Positions 42,885-52,023 of a DNA stretch of 64,000 nt are shown here, in pieces. The stretch is from Candidatus Humimonas hydrogenitrophica (GTDB lineage Bacteria > Gemmatimonadota > Gemmatimonadetes > Palauibacterales > Palauibacteraceae), in assembly GCA_947581615.1 (NCBI GenBank), contig CANPVD010000045.1:41799-105798 (forward strand). The letters are read 5' to 3'. How positions within the stretch are numbered: the stretch's first letter is position 1; each line of letters begins with the position of its first letter. Both the position numbers and the translations under genes were made by a program. The notes below the pieces were generated by a model. That model was not told the origin of the DNA and did no database searches. It saw only the letters and a program-made list of their open reading frames with translations.

Positions 42885-45446
42885 ATGTCGCCTCGTCCGC
42901 CCCACGGTCCGCCTCCATCGCCCGCCCGCCCGGCGCGCGGCTCCATGCTCGCGAAGCTCCTGAGTCTCGCGGCGATGCTGGCGCCGATGACGACGCTCGC
43001 CCCCCGGGCGCTGCCCGCCCAGGCGACGAGCGCCGCCGCGTCGCCCGACGACCGGCCCGGGTGGAGCGTCAACGAGGCGTACCAGCGCTCCCACGACTAC
43101 GACCTCCTGCACCAGTCGATCGCGCTCCATGCCTTCGACTGGGACTCGACCTCCCTCGCAGGCCGCGTCGAGACCACGCTCCGCGTCCTGCGTCCCGGGC
43201 TGGACTCGGTCGTGCTCGACGCGGGAGCCGGTCTCGACGTCGACGCGGTGACCGGAGCGGGCGGGCGGTCGCTCCGCTGGTCCCACCCCGGGGATACGCT
43301 CGTGGTCCACCTGTCGGCCCCCGCTTCCTTCGGGGACACGGTTCGGTTCCGGATCGACTATCGGGCCCGGATCCGCAACGGCAGGGGCCTGACCTTCCTG
43401 GAGGCCGGGCCCGGTCATCCGCGGCAACTATGGAGCCAGGGCGAATCCCACAACAACCACCTGTGGTTCCCGACATACGATTTTCCCAACGACAAGATGA
43501 CCTGGGAGCTGAGCGCGACGGTGCCGACGGGCTTCACGGTGGTATCCAACGGCCGGCGCGTCGCGGACCGGGACCACGGCGATGGGATCCACACCGTGAC
43601 CTGGCGGGAGGACCACCCGGCCTCCACGTATCTGGTGTCGCTCATCGTGTCGAGGCTCGTCCGTCTGAAAGACGATTGGCGGGGCACGCCGGTCGATTAC
43701 TACGTGTACCCGGCCGATACGGTCCGCGGGCGGCGGCTGTTCCGGGTGACGCCGGACATGATCGACACATATTCGCACCTGACCGGGATCCCCTACCCGT
43801 GGTCCAAGTACGCCCAGACCACGGTGGCCGACTTCTTCGGCGGCATGGAGAACGTCACCGCGACCACACTGGTGGACTGGCTCCCCGATGAGCGTGCCTA
43901 CCGGGACGATCCCTGGTTCCTGACCGACCTCATCCCGCACGAGCTCGCCCACATGTGGTTCGGCGACTACGTCACCACCGCGGACTGGGCGAACCTCTGG
44001 CTGAACGAGGGCTTCGCCGAGTTCATGCCCGGCCAATACTGGGCCCGGGCCCGCGGCGAAGCCGCCGCCGAGAGCTACTATCTCAACGAGTACGACGACT
44101 TCGTGGCGGCCGATGCCCGGCGACGCGTGCCGCTGGCCGCCCCGAGCTCCAACGTGATCTACCCGAAGGGGGCGCTCGTCCTCCGCATGCTGGAGACGAT
44201 GCTGGGCCCCCAGCCCTTCTGGAGCTCCGTTCACGAATACCTGGTGCGGCACGCCTACGGCAACGCCACCACGGACGACCTGCGTCAGGCCATCCTGGCG
44301 GCGACGGGCCGGAACCTGGCCTGGTTCTTCGACCAGTGGGTATACAGCGGCGGCTACCCGCAGCTCGAGGTCCACGCCCGCTGGGATTCCGCGGCCAGCC
44401 GACTGGCGCTCGAGGTACGCCAGGTCCAGGCGGATTCGGCCGATTCCGCGCGAGCCCTGGTGACACCCCGTGTGTTCCGGCTGCCGGTCACGATCCGGGT
44501 CGCTACCCGGCGCGGCACCCTCCTGCGCCGGGTCGTGGTGGATCGCGCCGTCGACACGGTCCGGATCGAGGGAGTGGACGCGTCTCCGAGCGCGGTCGTA
44601 TTCGACGACGGCGACGCGGTGGTCAAGTCGCTCGACTTCCCTCAACCCACCACCTGGCTGGCCGGGGAGCTGGCCGGCCCCACCGCCCTGTGGAACCGGC
44701 GCTGGGCGGCCGAGAGGCTGGCCGAGCGCTCCGGTGACACCGTGGCGCTGGCGGCCCTCGCCACCGTCCTGGGCGGGGATGGGCCCCCGGCGCTCCGGGC
44801 GGCGGTGGCCGAGGGGCTGGCGGGCTTCCCGGCGGCCGGCGCGCTCCCCCCGCTGGAGGCGGCGATGGGCGACAGCTCGGCCCGGGTGCGGGCCTCGGCC
44901 GTCGCCGCGATCGGCGAGCTGGGCGGAGCCTCAGCGGTGCGGATGGCGCGCCGGGCGTTCGAGACGGACTCGAGCTACGGGGTGCGGGCCGCCGCCCTGG
45001 AAGCGGTCGCACGGGCGGATCGAGTCACGGCCGACACGGCGGCGATGCGGGACCTCATCCGCAGAGGGCTGCGCACGCCCTCGTACCGTGACCAGGTCGC
45101 CCAGTCCGCGATGGTGGCCATCGTGCTCCGACGGGACACGAGCTTCGTGGACGAGCTCGCGGACCGCCTGGCCGACACGCCCGTGGCGGCGCAGGCCCTC
45201 GGGGCCCTGGGTGCCCGCGGGGACGCCCGCGCCCTGGACGCTCTGGCCGCGCATCTGGGCGACCCGGACCGGCGGGTACGAAGGGCCGTACTGCAAGCCT
45301 TCTCCACCACCGTGCCACCGGCGATGGCCCGGGCCCGACTCGAAGCCGCCCGCCCGAGTCTGGAGGATCCGGCGGCGCGCCGCGCCGTGGAGGCCCTTCT
45401 CGAACGGCTCCGGAGTCGGGTGGAAGCCGGCGGGAGCGGGGGATGA
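42885..45446 (+). CDS. M1-family aminopeptidase with C-terminal HEAT-like repeats
   Basis: 853 residues from the ATG at 42885; the frame extends far upstream as a shadow of the opposite strand. A signal peptide (residues about 20-46) is followed by an M1 catalytic unit: substrate loop GGMEN at 319-323 (GAMEN in classical enzymes), HELAH at 352-356 and second-zinc-ligand Glu375 in NLWLNEGFAEF. From about residue 610 the sequence becomes helical repeats of HEAT type (ALPPLEAAMGDSSARVRASAVAAIGELG, and ALDALAAHLGDPDRRVRRAV). A periplasmic aminopeptidase with a protein-binding tail. Its stop overlaps the next gene start (ATGA). Confidence 0.93.
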   Translation: MSPRPPHGPPPSPARPARGSMLAKLLSLAAMLAPMTTLAPRALPAQATSAAASPDDRPGWSVNEAYQRSHDYDLLHQSIALHAFDWDSTSLAGRVETTLRVLRPGLDSVVLDAGAGLDVDAVTGAGGRSLRWSHPGDTLVVHLSAPASFGDTVRFRIDYRARIRNGRGLTFLEAGPGHPRQLWSQGESHNNHLWFPTYDFPNDKMTWELSATVPTGFTVVSNGRRVADRDHGDGIHTVTWREDHPASTYLVSLIVSRLVRLKDDWRGTPVDYYVYPADTVRGRRLFRVTPDMIDTYSHLTGIPYPWSKYAQTTVADFFGGMENVTATTLVDWLPDERAYRDDPWFLTDLIPHELAHMWFGDYVTTADWANLWLNEGFAEFMPGQYWARARGEAAAESYYLNEYDDFVAADARRRVPLAAPSSNVIYPKGALVLRMLETMLGPQPFWSSVHEYLVRHAYGNATTDDLRQAILAATGRNLAWFFDQWVYSGGYPQLEVHARWDSAASRLALEVRQVQADSADSARALVTPRVFRLPVTIRVATRRGTLLRRVVVDRAVDTVRIEGVDASPSAVVFDDGDAVVKSLDFPQPTTWLAGELAGPTALWNRRWAAERLAERSGDTVALAALATVLGGDGPPALRAAVAEGLAGFPAAGALPPLEAAMGDSSARVRASAVAAIGELGGASAVRMARRAFETDSSYGVRAAALEAVARADRVTADTAAMRDLIRRGLRTPSYRDQVAQSAMVAIVLRRDTSFVDELADRLADTPVAAQALGALGARGDARALDALAAHLGDPDRRVRRAVLQAFSTTVPPAMARARLEAARPSLEDPAARRAVEALLERLRSRVEAGGSGG

Positions 45447-46834
45447 GGGCGCTCCGAGGGGCGGTGCGGGGGGCGGCGGTCTGGGGGCTCGCCGCGTCGG
45501 CAGGCTGCGCCGGGGGAGGGCCGGCCGCGGGTCCGGGTCTCCCGGCCGGCGCCCGACCGCGGGTCTCCTCGGTGGCGGTGAGCGGTGCCGGCTACCACAA
45601 CGAGACGTCGGTAGGCATCGATCCCGTCCGTCCCGGCGGTGTCCTCGCCTCGTGGCAGGTGCCGGCCACGGTGGCCTGGTCGGCCGACGCCGGGGCCACC
45701 TGGAAGAGCGTGGTCCTGCCCGGCACCGGCGGGTGGGAGCTGGCCGGCGATCCGGTCGTGACCTTCGGCGGGGAGGGGCGTGCCTTCGCCCTGTTCATCG
45801 CCTTCGACCGGCCGGACGACTACCGGTTCCTGGGCCGGGCCGCCCACCGGAACGGGATCTTCGTGAGCCGCTCGGACGACGGCGGTCGTAGCTGGAGTGA
45901 CCCGTCGGCCGTGGTCGAGCACGGCGAGGCGCACGGGATCCCGTTCGAGGACAAGCCGATGATGACCACGGACCGGTGGTCGGACTCGCCCTGGCACGGG
46001 AACCTCTACGTGGCCTGGACGCAGTTCCGGTCGGCGGGCTCGGGAATCCGCTTCGCCCGCTCGACGAACGGGGGCGAGAGCTTCAGCGCGCCGATCGAGA
46101 TCAGCGACGCCACGGGCTCGCCGCAGGACACCCTGGGCGCCGACGAAGGCACCGACCTGGCGGTCGGTCCCGGCGGCACGGTGTACGTGGTGTGGAGCGA
46201 TTCGACCGGTCTCCTCCTGGACCGTTCCCACGACGGCGGCCGCACCTTCGGGCGGGACCGCCGCATCCGGGCGACGGGCCCCATCGTGTTCGCCGTACGG
46301 GAGGTGGCGCGGGCCAACGGCTACCCGTCGCTGGAGCTCGATCCGCGCTCGGGCAAGCTGTACGTGACCTGGGTCGATCGGAGCGCCGGGGAGGCCGATG
46401 TCTACCTGGTGACGTCGACCGATCGTGGGAGGACCTGGTCGGAACCGGTCGTGGTGAGCGGCGACGCCCCCGGATCGGGGACCGACCACTTCTTCGCGTG
46501 GACCACCGTGGACCCGGTGACGGGGCTGGTGGTGACCGGATACTACCGCGGTGAGCCGTCGGCGGGGGGCGGTCGGTCGCTGCGCTACATGCTGGCCTGG
46601 TCCGCCGACGGCGGCGCCACCTTCTCCCAGCGGGAGTGGAGCGCGGCGCCCTTCCGGCCGGCCGGAGAGTTCCTTGGAGACTATACCGGCGTGGACGCCC
46701 GCGCCGGCGTGGCCTATGGCGCGTGGACCGACGTGCCGCCGACGGGCGTGGCGGGCGGCGGCGCCGCCGCCGGCGTGCATGGCTCGCGGCATCGCACGCG
46801 GGTCGTGGTCGGGAAGGCCGCCTTCGGGGGATAG
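45443..46834 (+). CDS. Asp-box (BNR) beta-propeller lipoprotein, sialidase-like
   Basis: 463 residues, coupled to the M1 peptidase by an ATGA overlap. Lipobox SAGC near residues 19-22. Six Asp-box motifs of the form SxDxGxTW/F are spread through the protein: SADAGATW, SDDGGRSW, STNGGESF, SHDGGRTF, STDRGRTW and SADGGATF, implying a six-bladed propeller as in exo-alpha-sialidases and related lipoproteins. The arginine triad of true sialidases cannot be confirmed, so glycan binding without hydrolysis is possible. Coupling with an exported peptidase suggests joint action at the outer membrane. Confidence 0.88.
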   Translation: MRALRGAVRGAAVWGLAASAGCAGGGPAAGPGLPAGARPRVSSVAVSGAGYHNETSVGIDPVRPGGVLASWQVPATVAWSADAGATWKSVVLPGTGGWELAGDPVVTFGGEGRAFALFIAFDRPDDYRFLGRAAHRNGIFVSRSDDGGRSWSDPSAVVEHGEAHGIPFEDKPMMTTDRWSDSPWHGNLYVAWTQFRSAGSGIRFARSTNGGESFSAPIEISDATGSPQDTLGADEGTDLAVGPGGTVYVVWSDSTGLLLDRSHDGGRTFGRDRRIRATGPIVFAVREVARANGYPSLELDPRSGKLYVTWVDRSAGEADVYLVTSTDRGRTWSEPVVVSGDAPGSGTDHFFAWTTVDPVTGLVVTGYYRGEPSAGGGRSLRYMLAWSADGGATFSQREWSAAPFRPAGEFLGDYTGVDARAGVAYGAWTDVPPTGVAGGGAAAGVHGSRHRTRVVVGKAAFGG

Positions 46835-46891
46835 CGAGCTCCGTCCCACCGCGGGCAGGCCGGGCCCGCGCGCGAGCCGACCGGCCGCCCG

Positions 46892-46920
46892 TTGAGGCTC
46901 ACCGGGCGCGGCTCTACTGT
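46892..46920 (+). promoter_or_regulatory. Sigma70-like promoter for the class V aminotransferase gene
   Basis: TTGAGG (46892-46897) is followed after 17 bases by TACTGT (46915-46920), 40 bases before the ATG at 46961. Confidence 0.5.
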
Positions 46921-46960
46921 ATCGGACCGTAGTCACCTTCTCCCCCGCGCCGAGGTCGTC

Positions 46961-48136
46961 ATGCCGAAGCCGTACGACGATGCCTTCTCTCTCCCGGAGG
47001 ACGTCCACTACCTGAACGCCGCCTACATGACGCCGCTTCCCCGGGCGGTCGAGGAGGCCGGACTCGAGGGAATGGCGCACGAGCGGGCGCCGTGGACCCT
47101 CGGAGTGGAGGACTTCTTCCGGCACGCCGACCGCATCCGGAGGGCGTTCGCGGGGCTCCTCGGCGATGATCGTCCCGGACGGGTGGCCGTCGTTCCGGCG
47201 GTCTCCTACGGGGCGGCCGTGGTGGCCCGGAACCTGGAGCTGGGCCCCGACCGCGCCGTCGTGCTGGTGGAAGGCCAGTTCCCGAGCCACGTCTACGCCT
47301 GGGATGCGCTCGCGCGTCGTGAGGGGGCCGAGCGGGTGACGGTGGCCCGGCCCGCGGCCGCCGGGGAGGGTCTCGTCCGGACGGCCCGCACCTGGTCGGA
47401 GCGGATCCTGGCATCGATCGACGCCAGGACCGCGCTGGTGGCCCTCCCGCAGGCGCACTGGGCGGACGGGACCCTGTTCGACCTCGAGGCCATCGGCCGC
47501 AGGGCACGGGAGGTCGGCGCCGCCTTCGTCGTCGACGGCACGCAGACCGTGGGGGCCCATCCGTTCGACGTCGCACGCATCCGGCCCGACGCCGTGCTGT
47601 GCGCGGGCTACAAGTGGCTGCTCGGGCCCTACGGACTGAGCGTCGTGTGGCTGGGTCCGCGCTTCGAGGACGCCCGGCCCATCGAGGAGTCGTGGATGGC
47701 CCGGGAGGGAAGCGAAGACTTCGCCGCCCTGGTGGACTACCGAGAGGAGTATCGTCCCGACGCCAGCCGACTCGATGCGGGCGGGCACTCGACCTTCATC
47801 CTGGCCCCCATGCTGGCTACCGCCCTCGAGCTGCTGTCGGAGTGGGGCGTCGCCGCGGTCGCGGGCCACTGCGCGCCGCTCACCTCGAGGGCGGCGGCCG
47901 GCGCCGCCGCCCTGGGCTGCACCGTGGAGTCCGACGAGGGCCGCTGCTCCAACATCGTCGGGCTCCGGCTGCCCTCCGACTGGGAGATCGAGCGCGTGCA
48001 GCGCCGCCTCGCCGAGGCTCGGGTCCTCGTGTCCAGGCGCGGGGACGGCCTCCGGGTCTCGCCCCACCTGTACAACGGCGAGGCCGACGTCGACGCCCTG
48101 CTGCGGATCCTGGTGGCGGAGGCCTCCGGAGGCTAG
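46961..48136 (+). CDS. Class V aminotransferase-fold PLP enzyme
   Basis: 391 residues from the ATG at 46961. The fold type I, class V pattern is visible: VHYLNAAYMTPLPRAVEEA near the start, VPAVSYGAAVVA, FVVDGTQTVGAHPFDV with the aspartate for the pyridine ring, and LCAGYKWLLGPYGL with the Schiff-base lysine near 221. It could be a desulfurase-like or transaminase-like enzyme; nothing in the sequence names the substrate. It has its own promoter and a hairpin after it, so it is a single-gene unit. It is not closely similar to the kynureninase at 14122. Confidence 0.88.
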   Translation: MPKPYDDAFSLPEDVHYLNAAYMTPLPRAVEEAGLEGMAHERAPWTLGVEDFFRHADRIRRAFAGLLGDDRPGRVAVVPAVSYGAAVVARNLELGPDRAVVLVEGQFPSHVYAWDALARREGAERVTVARPAAAGEGLVRTARTWSERILASIDARTALVALPQAHWADGTLFDLEAIGRRAREVGAAFVVDGTQTVGAHPFDVARIRPDAVLCAGYKWLLGPYGLSVVWLGPRFEDARPIEESWMAREGSEDFAALVDYREEYRPDASRLDAGGHSTFILAPMLATALELLSEWGVAAVAGHCAPLTSRAAAGAAALGCTVESDEGRCSNIVGLRLPSDWEIERVQRRLAEARVLVSRRGDGLRVSPHLYNGEADVDALLRILVAEASGG

Positions 48137-48150
48137 AAGCCCGGTCGCCG

Positions 48151-48182
48151 GGGACCTTCCTCTCCCCCGCCCGGGAGGTCCC
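48151..48182. terminator. Hairpin after the class V aminotransferase gene
   Basis: GGGACCT (48151-48157) pairs with AGGTCCC (48176-48182) across an 18-base pyrimidine-rich loop, 15 bases after the stop; TGAATCTTTCC follows, a weak T-rich tail. Confidence 0.4.
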
Positions 48183-48317
48183 TGAATCTTTCCAGGTTCC
48201 CGTTCCGTAGGGAGGTGCGTCCGGCAGAGGCGGCCCGAGTGGCCCCTCCCGGGGGCGCGCCGGGTAGGCCCGCGGCCGTGCGCTCCCCTGGCGTCGAATC
48301 GCGGCGCTCCTCGCGGG

Positions 48318-49430
48318 ATGGAAGATCGGATCCACACCATGAAGCGACGTACGGGGATCATCGTCGGCGGCCTCGTCGTGCTCACGGCGGGCGCCGTCGT
48401 GGCCGCGGTCGCCTCGGAGGACGGCGGTCACGCCGACACCGGCGTGGTGACGGTGGGCCGCCAGGACATCGTCGAGAAGGCGCTCGCCGTCGGGACCATC
48501 GAGCCCGATGTCGAGGTGGACGTCAAGTCCCAGCTCGCCGGCGTCGTCCAGAAGATCTACGCGGATGTCGGCAAGCAGGTGCGTGCCGGGACCCCGCTGC
48601 TCGAAATCCGCCCCAACCCCACGCCCCTCGAGCTCGTCGAGGCCCGGCGCCAGGTCGAGATCCAGACCGTGACCCTGGACCAGGCCAAGAAGGACTACGA
48701 CCGGCTCGGTCCGCTCCGGAAGGAGCAGTTCATCACGGCCGAGGAGTTCGAGGCGGCCCAGCAGAAGTACGAGCAGGCCAGGCTCCAGCTGCAGCTGGCC
48801 CGCGAGCGACTGGCGCTGCTCGAGAAGGGGCGCGTCCGGAGCTCGGGCGGAGACGTGGAGACGGTCGTCCGGGCCCCGATCGACGGCATCGTGCTCAGCA
48901 AGAGCGTCGAGATCGGCGACCCCGTGGTGCCCCTCACCACCTACCAGGAGGGCACCGCCGTCATGACGATGGCGTCCATGAAGAGCCTGCTGTTCCGGGG
49001 CACGGTGGACGAGATCGACGTCGGCAAGCTGCGCGAGGGGATGAAGGCCGACATCAAGATCGGCGCTCTCCCCGACGCCCACGTGACCGGCACCGTGACC
49101 AAGATCTTCCCCAAGGCGAAGAAGGAGGAGAACGCCACCGTGTTCCCGGTGGAGATCGCCCTGGACTCGGACAGCGCCGACCACCTGCGGGCAGGCTATT
49201 CGGCCAACGCCGAGATCATCGTGGCCAGCCGCACGGACGTTCTCTCCATCCCCGAGCGGGTCGTCAGCTTCGAGGGAGACTCGGCCTGGGTGACCGTGCA
49301 ACGCGCCGACGGCCAGACCGACCGGCGCGCCATCCGGACCGGTCTGAGCGACGCGGTGCAGATCGAGGTCGTCTCGGGCCTGTCCGAGGGCGACCGGGTG
49401 CTCGAGAAGCCGACCCGCAAGATCGAGTAG
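48318..49430 (+). CDS. Periplasmic adaptor (HlyD/MacA-like membrane fusion protein)
   Basis: 370 residues; an in-frame ATG at 48339 is an alternative start that gives a shorter basic N-region. One N-terminal membrane anchor (TGIIVGGLVVLTAGAVVAAV) is followed by the biotinyl-lipoyl half-motif VKSQLAGVVQKIYADVGKQVRAGTPLLEI, a coiled-coil hairpin (about residues 108-178), the second lipoyl half VRAPIDGIVLSKSVEIGDPV, and beta-barrel and membrane-proximal domains. It links an inner-membrane transporter to an outer-membrane channel. It lies 7 bases before two MacB-like permeases. Confidence 0.92.
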   Translation: MEDRIHTMKRRTGIIVGGLVVLTAGAVVAAVASEDGGHADTGVVTVGRQDIVEKALAVGTIEPDVEVDVKSQLAGVVQKIYADVGKQVRAGTPLLEIRPNPTPLELVEARRQVEIQTVTLDQAKKDYDRLGPLRKEQFITAEEFEAAQQKYEQARLQLQLARERLALLEKGRVRSSGGDVETVVRAPIDGIVLSKSVEIGDPVVPLTTYQEGTAVMTMASMKSLLFRGTVDEIDVGKLREGMKADIKIGALPDAHVTGTVTKIFPKAKKEENATVFPVEIALDSDSADHLRAGYSANAEIIVASRTDVLSIPERVVSFEGDSAWVTVQRADGQTDRRAIRTGLSDAVQIEVVSGLSEGDRVLEKPTRKIE

Positions 49431-49437
49431 CCCATCC

Positions 49438-50670
49438 ATGCGCCTTCGCGCCCTCCTCCGGGACCTGGTCTGGGACCTGGGCCACCAGCGCCTGCGCACG
49501 TCGCTCACCGTGCTCGGCATCGCCTGGGGCACGGTGTCGGTCGTGGTCCTGCTGGCGTTCGGGGTCGGGCTGGAGCGACAGACGATCAAGCGCTTCCACG
49601 GCCTCGGCGACCGCATCGTCCTCCTGTTCGGGGGGCGCACGACCCGGCCCTACGAGGGCTTTCCCGACGGTCGTACGATCCACCTGCGCGAGGAGGACGT
49701 GGGCCTCCTCCAGCGGCAGATCCCCGACATCGTCGAGATCAGCCCCGAGTACAGCGACAGGAGCGTATCGGTGCGCTACGGGTCCCACTCGGCCAACCCG
49801 AACATCACCGGCGTCTATCCGGTCTACAGCCGGCTTCGGAACGTCATTCCAGCTCCGGGCGGTCGCTTCATCGATCGGCTGGACGAGGCCCAGCGTCGTC
49901 GGGTGGCGGTGCTGGGGGACGAGCTCGCCCAGCTCCTGTTCGGGGACTCTCCCGCCCTGGGCAAGCGAGTGTACGTGGGCGACGTGCCCTTCACCGTGAT
50001 CGGGGTCATGCAGACCAAGCAACAGAACTCATCGTACAACGGGCGGGACAAGGACCGCATCTTCATCCCGGCCAGCACCCACCGGGCCGTGCTCGGTCAC
50101 CAGTACATCGGCAACATGGTCTACCGCACGCGCGATCCCCTCGTCACCAAGGGGGTCGAGAAGCAGGTGTACGAGATCCTAGGCCGGAAGTACAAGTTCG
50201 ATCCCACGGACAAGGACGCCCTCGGCGTGTGGGACACCAGCTACTGGGAGAAGCAGTTCTCCTACCTCTTCCTGGGCTTCAACCTGTTCTTCGCGCTGGT
50301 GGGCTCCTTCACGCTGAGCGTCGGCGGCGTCGGGGTGGCCAACATCATGTACATCGTGGTGCGGGAGAGAACGCGGGAGATCGGGATCCGCCGCTCGGTG
50401 GGGGCCCGGTCGCGCGACATCCTGGGCGCCTTCTTCGCCGAGACCTTCGCGATCGTCGGGCTCGGCGCGCTGTGCGGGCTCGCCCTCTCGGTGGGAATCG
50501 TGAAGCTGCTGGGACTCGTTCCGATGCGGGAGTTCGTGGGGACGCCCGTCATCTCCGCCCCGGTGCTGGCGGCCACGGTGTCGCTCCTGGGCCTCATCGG
50601 CTTCCTGGCCGGCCTGTTCCCCGCCCGCCGTGCGGCGGCGCTGGACCCGGTCGAATGCCTGAGGACGTGA
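49438..50670 (+). CDS. MacB-like ABC permease, copy 1
   Basis: 410 residues. One N-terminal membrane helix (RTSLTVLGIAWGTVSVVVLLAFGVGLE, residues about 20-45) precedes a periplasmic MacB core domain (about 50-260). Three C-terminal helices form the FtsX domain (FYLFLGFNLFFALVGSFTLSVGGVGVANIM, ERTREIGIRRSVGA as cytoplasmic coupling helix, and ALVIAT-type ends, read here as LLGLIGFLAGLFPARRAAALDPVE). Mechanotransmission permeases of this class drive extrusion of peptides, lipids or drugs together with an adaptor. No ATP-binding subunit is encoded next to it. Confidence 0.92.
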   Translation: MRLRALLRDLVWDLGHQRLRTSLTVLGIAWGTVSVVVLLAFGVGLERQTIKRFHGLGDRIVLLFGGRTTRPYEGFPDGRTIHLREEDVGLLQRQIPDIVEISPEYSDRSVSVRYGSHSANPNITGVYPVYSRLRNVIPAPGGRFIDRLDEAQRRRVAVLGDELAQLLFGDSPALGKRVYVGDVPFTVIGVMQTKQQNSSYNGRDKDRIFIPASTHRAVLGHQYIGNMVYRTRDPLVTKGVEKQVYEILGRKYKFDPTDKDALGVWDTSYWEKQFSYLFLGFNLFFALVGSFTLSVGGVGVANIMYIVVRERTREIGIRRSVGARSRDILGAFFAETFAIVGLGALCGLALSVGIVKLLGLVPMREFVGTPVISAPVLAATVSLLGLIGFLAGLFPARRAAALDPVECLRT

Positions 50671-50678
50671 GCTGAGCC

Positions 50679-51923
50679 ATGTGGCGCATCCTGTTCGAGG
50701 AATTCTGGGGCGACCTGGTGGCGCAGAAGACGCGCGCCCTGCTCACCACCTTCGCGGTGGTGTGGGGCAGCATGTCCGTGGTCCTCCTCCTGGCGTTCGG
50801 CGAGGGGCTCAAGCACGAGGTCACGACAGGGCTCCTCAACGCCGGCGAGAAGATGTTCATGATCTGGGGCGGCACCACCAGCCAGCCGTTCGAGGGGCTG
50901 CCGCGCGGCCGCAGGATCCGCCTCACGGAGGAGGACCTCACCCTCCTGAAGCGCTCCATCCCCGACGTGGACATGGTGAGCCCCTCGTATGGCCGCGGTC
51001 GGACGAGCCTCGAGGTCGACGGGATCCGGACGAACACCTACATGGAGGGCGTCTATCCCTCCTTCGCGGACATGCGGCACATGTACCCGATGGCCGGCGG
51101 CCGCTTCCTGGACGAGAAGGACCTGACGGAGCGGCGGCGATCGCTCTTCCTGGGGGACTCCATCGCCGCCAGGCTGTTCCCGGGCGGGCATCCGGTGGGG
51201 CGGACGGTGAAGCTCGATGGGCTGCCGTTCACGGTGGTGGGGGTCATGGAGACCAAGTTCCAGGACAGCCAGAACAACGGTCCCGACGCCGAGCGCGCCA
51301 TCATCCCGGCATCCACCTTCCGCTCCATCTACGGGGACCGCTACGTCGACCACCTCCTGGTCCGGCCGCGGGACGTGAACCAGGCGGCATTCGTGAAGCG
51401 GGAAATCTTCCGGGTGCTCGGGTCGCGCCACCGATTCGCGGCAGGGGACACCCACGCGCTGGGGATCTGGGACTTCATCGAGGACGCGAAGCAGAACCGG
51501 GCCATCGGCCTGGGCATCCAGATCTTTCTCGGGCTCGTGGGGGCGTTCACGCTGGTGGTGGCGGGAGTGGGGCTGGCCAACGTGATGGTGGTGGCGGTGC
51601 GGGAGCGCACGCCGGAGATCGGCGTCAAGCTGGCCATCGGGGCACGGCGCCGGCACATCGTGGCCCAGTTCGTGTTCGAGGCCCTGCTCCTGGCACTGGC
51701 GGGCGGGCTGGTGGGCCTGCTGATCGCCTCCCTGATCGTGGTCGGCGTGGACGCCGTGCCCGCCGGAAACCCGGCCCTCGTCTATCTCCTCAACCCCCGG
51801 CTCTCCTGGCCCATCGCATTCATCTCTGTGGGCATCCTGGTGGCCATCGGGCTCGTGGCCGGCATCCTGCCGGCCCGGAGGGCGGCGGCGGTCGACCCGG
51901 TGGAATCTCTGCGCTACGAGTGA
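50679..51923 (+). CDS. MacB-like ABC permease, copy 2
   Basis: 414 residues, 8 bases after copy 1, with the same plan: N-terminal helix (ALLTTFAVVWGSMSVVLLLAFGEGL), periplasmic MacB core with YPMAGGRFLDEKDL and GVMETKFQDSQNNG, and a C-terminal FtsX domain with RERTPEIGVKLAIGARRRHI as coupling helix and GILPARRAAAVDPVESLRYE at the end. Related to copy 1 but clearly diverged, which fits a heterodimeric transporter. The ATPase must come from elsewhere. Confidence 0.92.
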   Translation: MWRILFEEFWGDLVAQKTRALLTTFAVVWGSMSVVLLLAFGEGLKHEVTTGLLNAGEKMFMIWGGTTSQPFEGLPRGRRIRLTEEDLTLLKRSIPDVDMVSPSYGRGRTSLEVDGIRTNTYMEGVYPSFADMRHMYPMAGGRFLDEKDLTERRRSLFLGDSIAARLFPGGHPVGRTVKLDGLPFTVVGVMETKFQDSQNNGPDAERAIIPASTFRSIYGDRYVDHLLVRPRDVNQAAFVKREIFRVLGSRHRFAAGDTHALGIWDFIEDAKQNRAIGLGIQIFLGLVGAFTLVVAGVGLANVMVVAVRERTPEIGVKLAIGARRRHIVAQFVFEALLLALAGGLVGLLIASLIVVGVDAVPAGNPALVYLLNPRLSWPIAFISVGILVAIGLVAGILPARRAAAVDPVESLRYE

Positions 51924-51931
51924 AGCGCGGG

Positions 51932-51960
51932 AGCCCCCGCGGCCGCCAGGCCCGGGGGCT
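51932..51960. terminator. Hairpin 1 in the convergent gap, permease side
   Basis: AGCCCCCG (51932-51939) pairs with CGGGGGCT (51953-51960), eight bases after the permease stop; TCCCTCGTC follows. Likely terminator for the efflux genes. Confidence 0.55.
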
Positions 51961-51966
51961 TCCCTC

Positions 51967-51984
51967 GTCGGTCGCTCGACCGAC
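51967..51984. repeat. Hairpin 2 in the convergent gap
   Basis: GTCGGTCG (51967-51974) and CGACCGAC (51977-51984) are complementary with CT between them, giving a near-perfect palindrome in the middle of the 100-base gap. Confidence 0.5.
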
Positions 51985-51993
51985 GGACTCCGG

Positions 51994-52016
51994 GCGCGGC
52001 CCAAGGAGGGCCGCGC
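51994..52016. terminator. Hairpin 3 in the convergent gap, minus-strand gene side
   Basis: GCGCGGCCC (51994-52002) pairs perfectly with GGGCCGCGC (52008-52016) around AAGGA, eight bases from the stop of the minus-strand gene. Probable terminator for that gene. Confidence 0.55.
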
Positions 52017-52023
52017 GCAACGG

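Noticed and set aside
46961..48136. Second kynureninase
   Set aside because: It shares the class V PLP fold but lacks similarity to the kynureninase at 14122 in the substrate segments and stands outside any tryptophan gene context.
44975..48385. 1136-codon open frame on the minus strand
   Set aside because: Shadow of the M1, Asp-box and aminotransferase genes; no protein-like hydrophobic pattern or motif.
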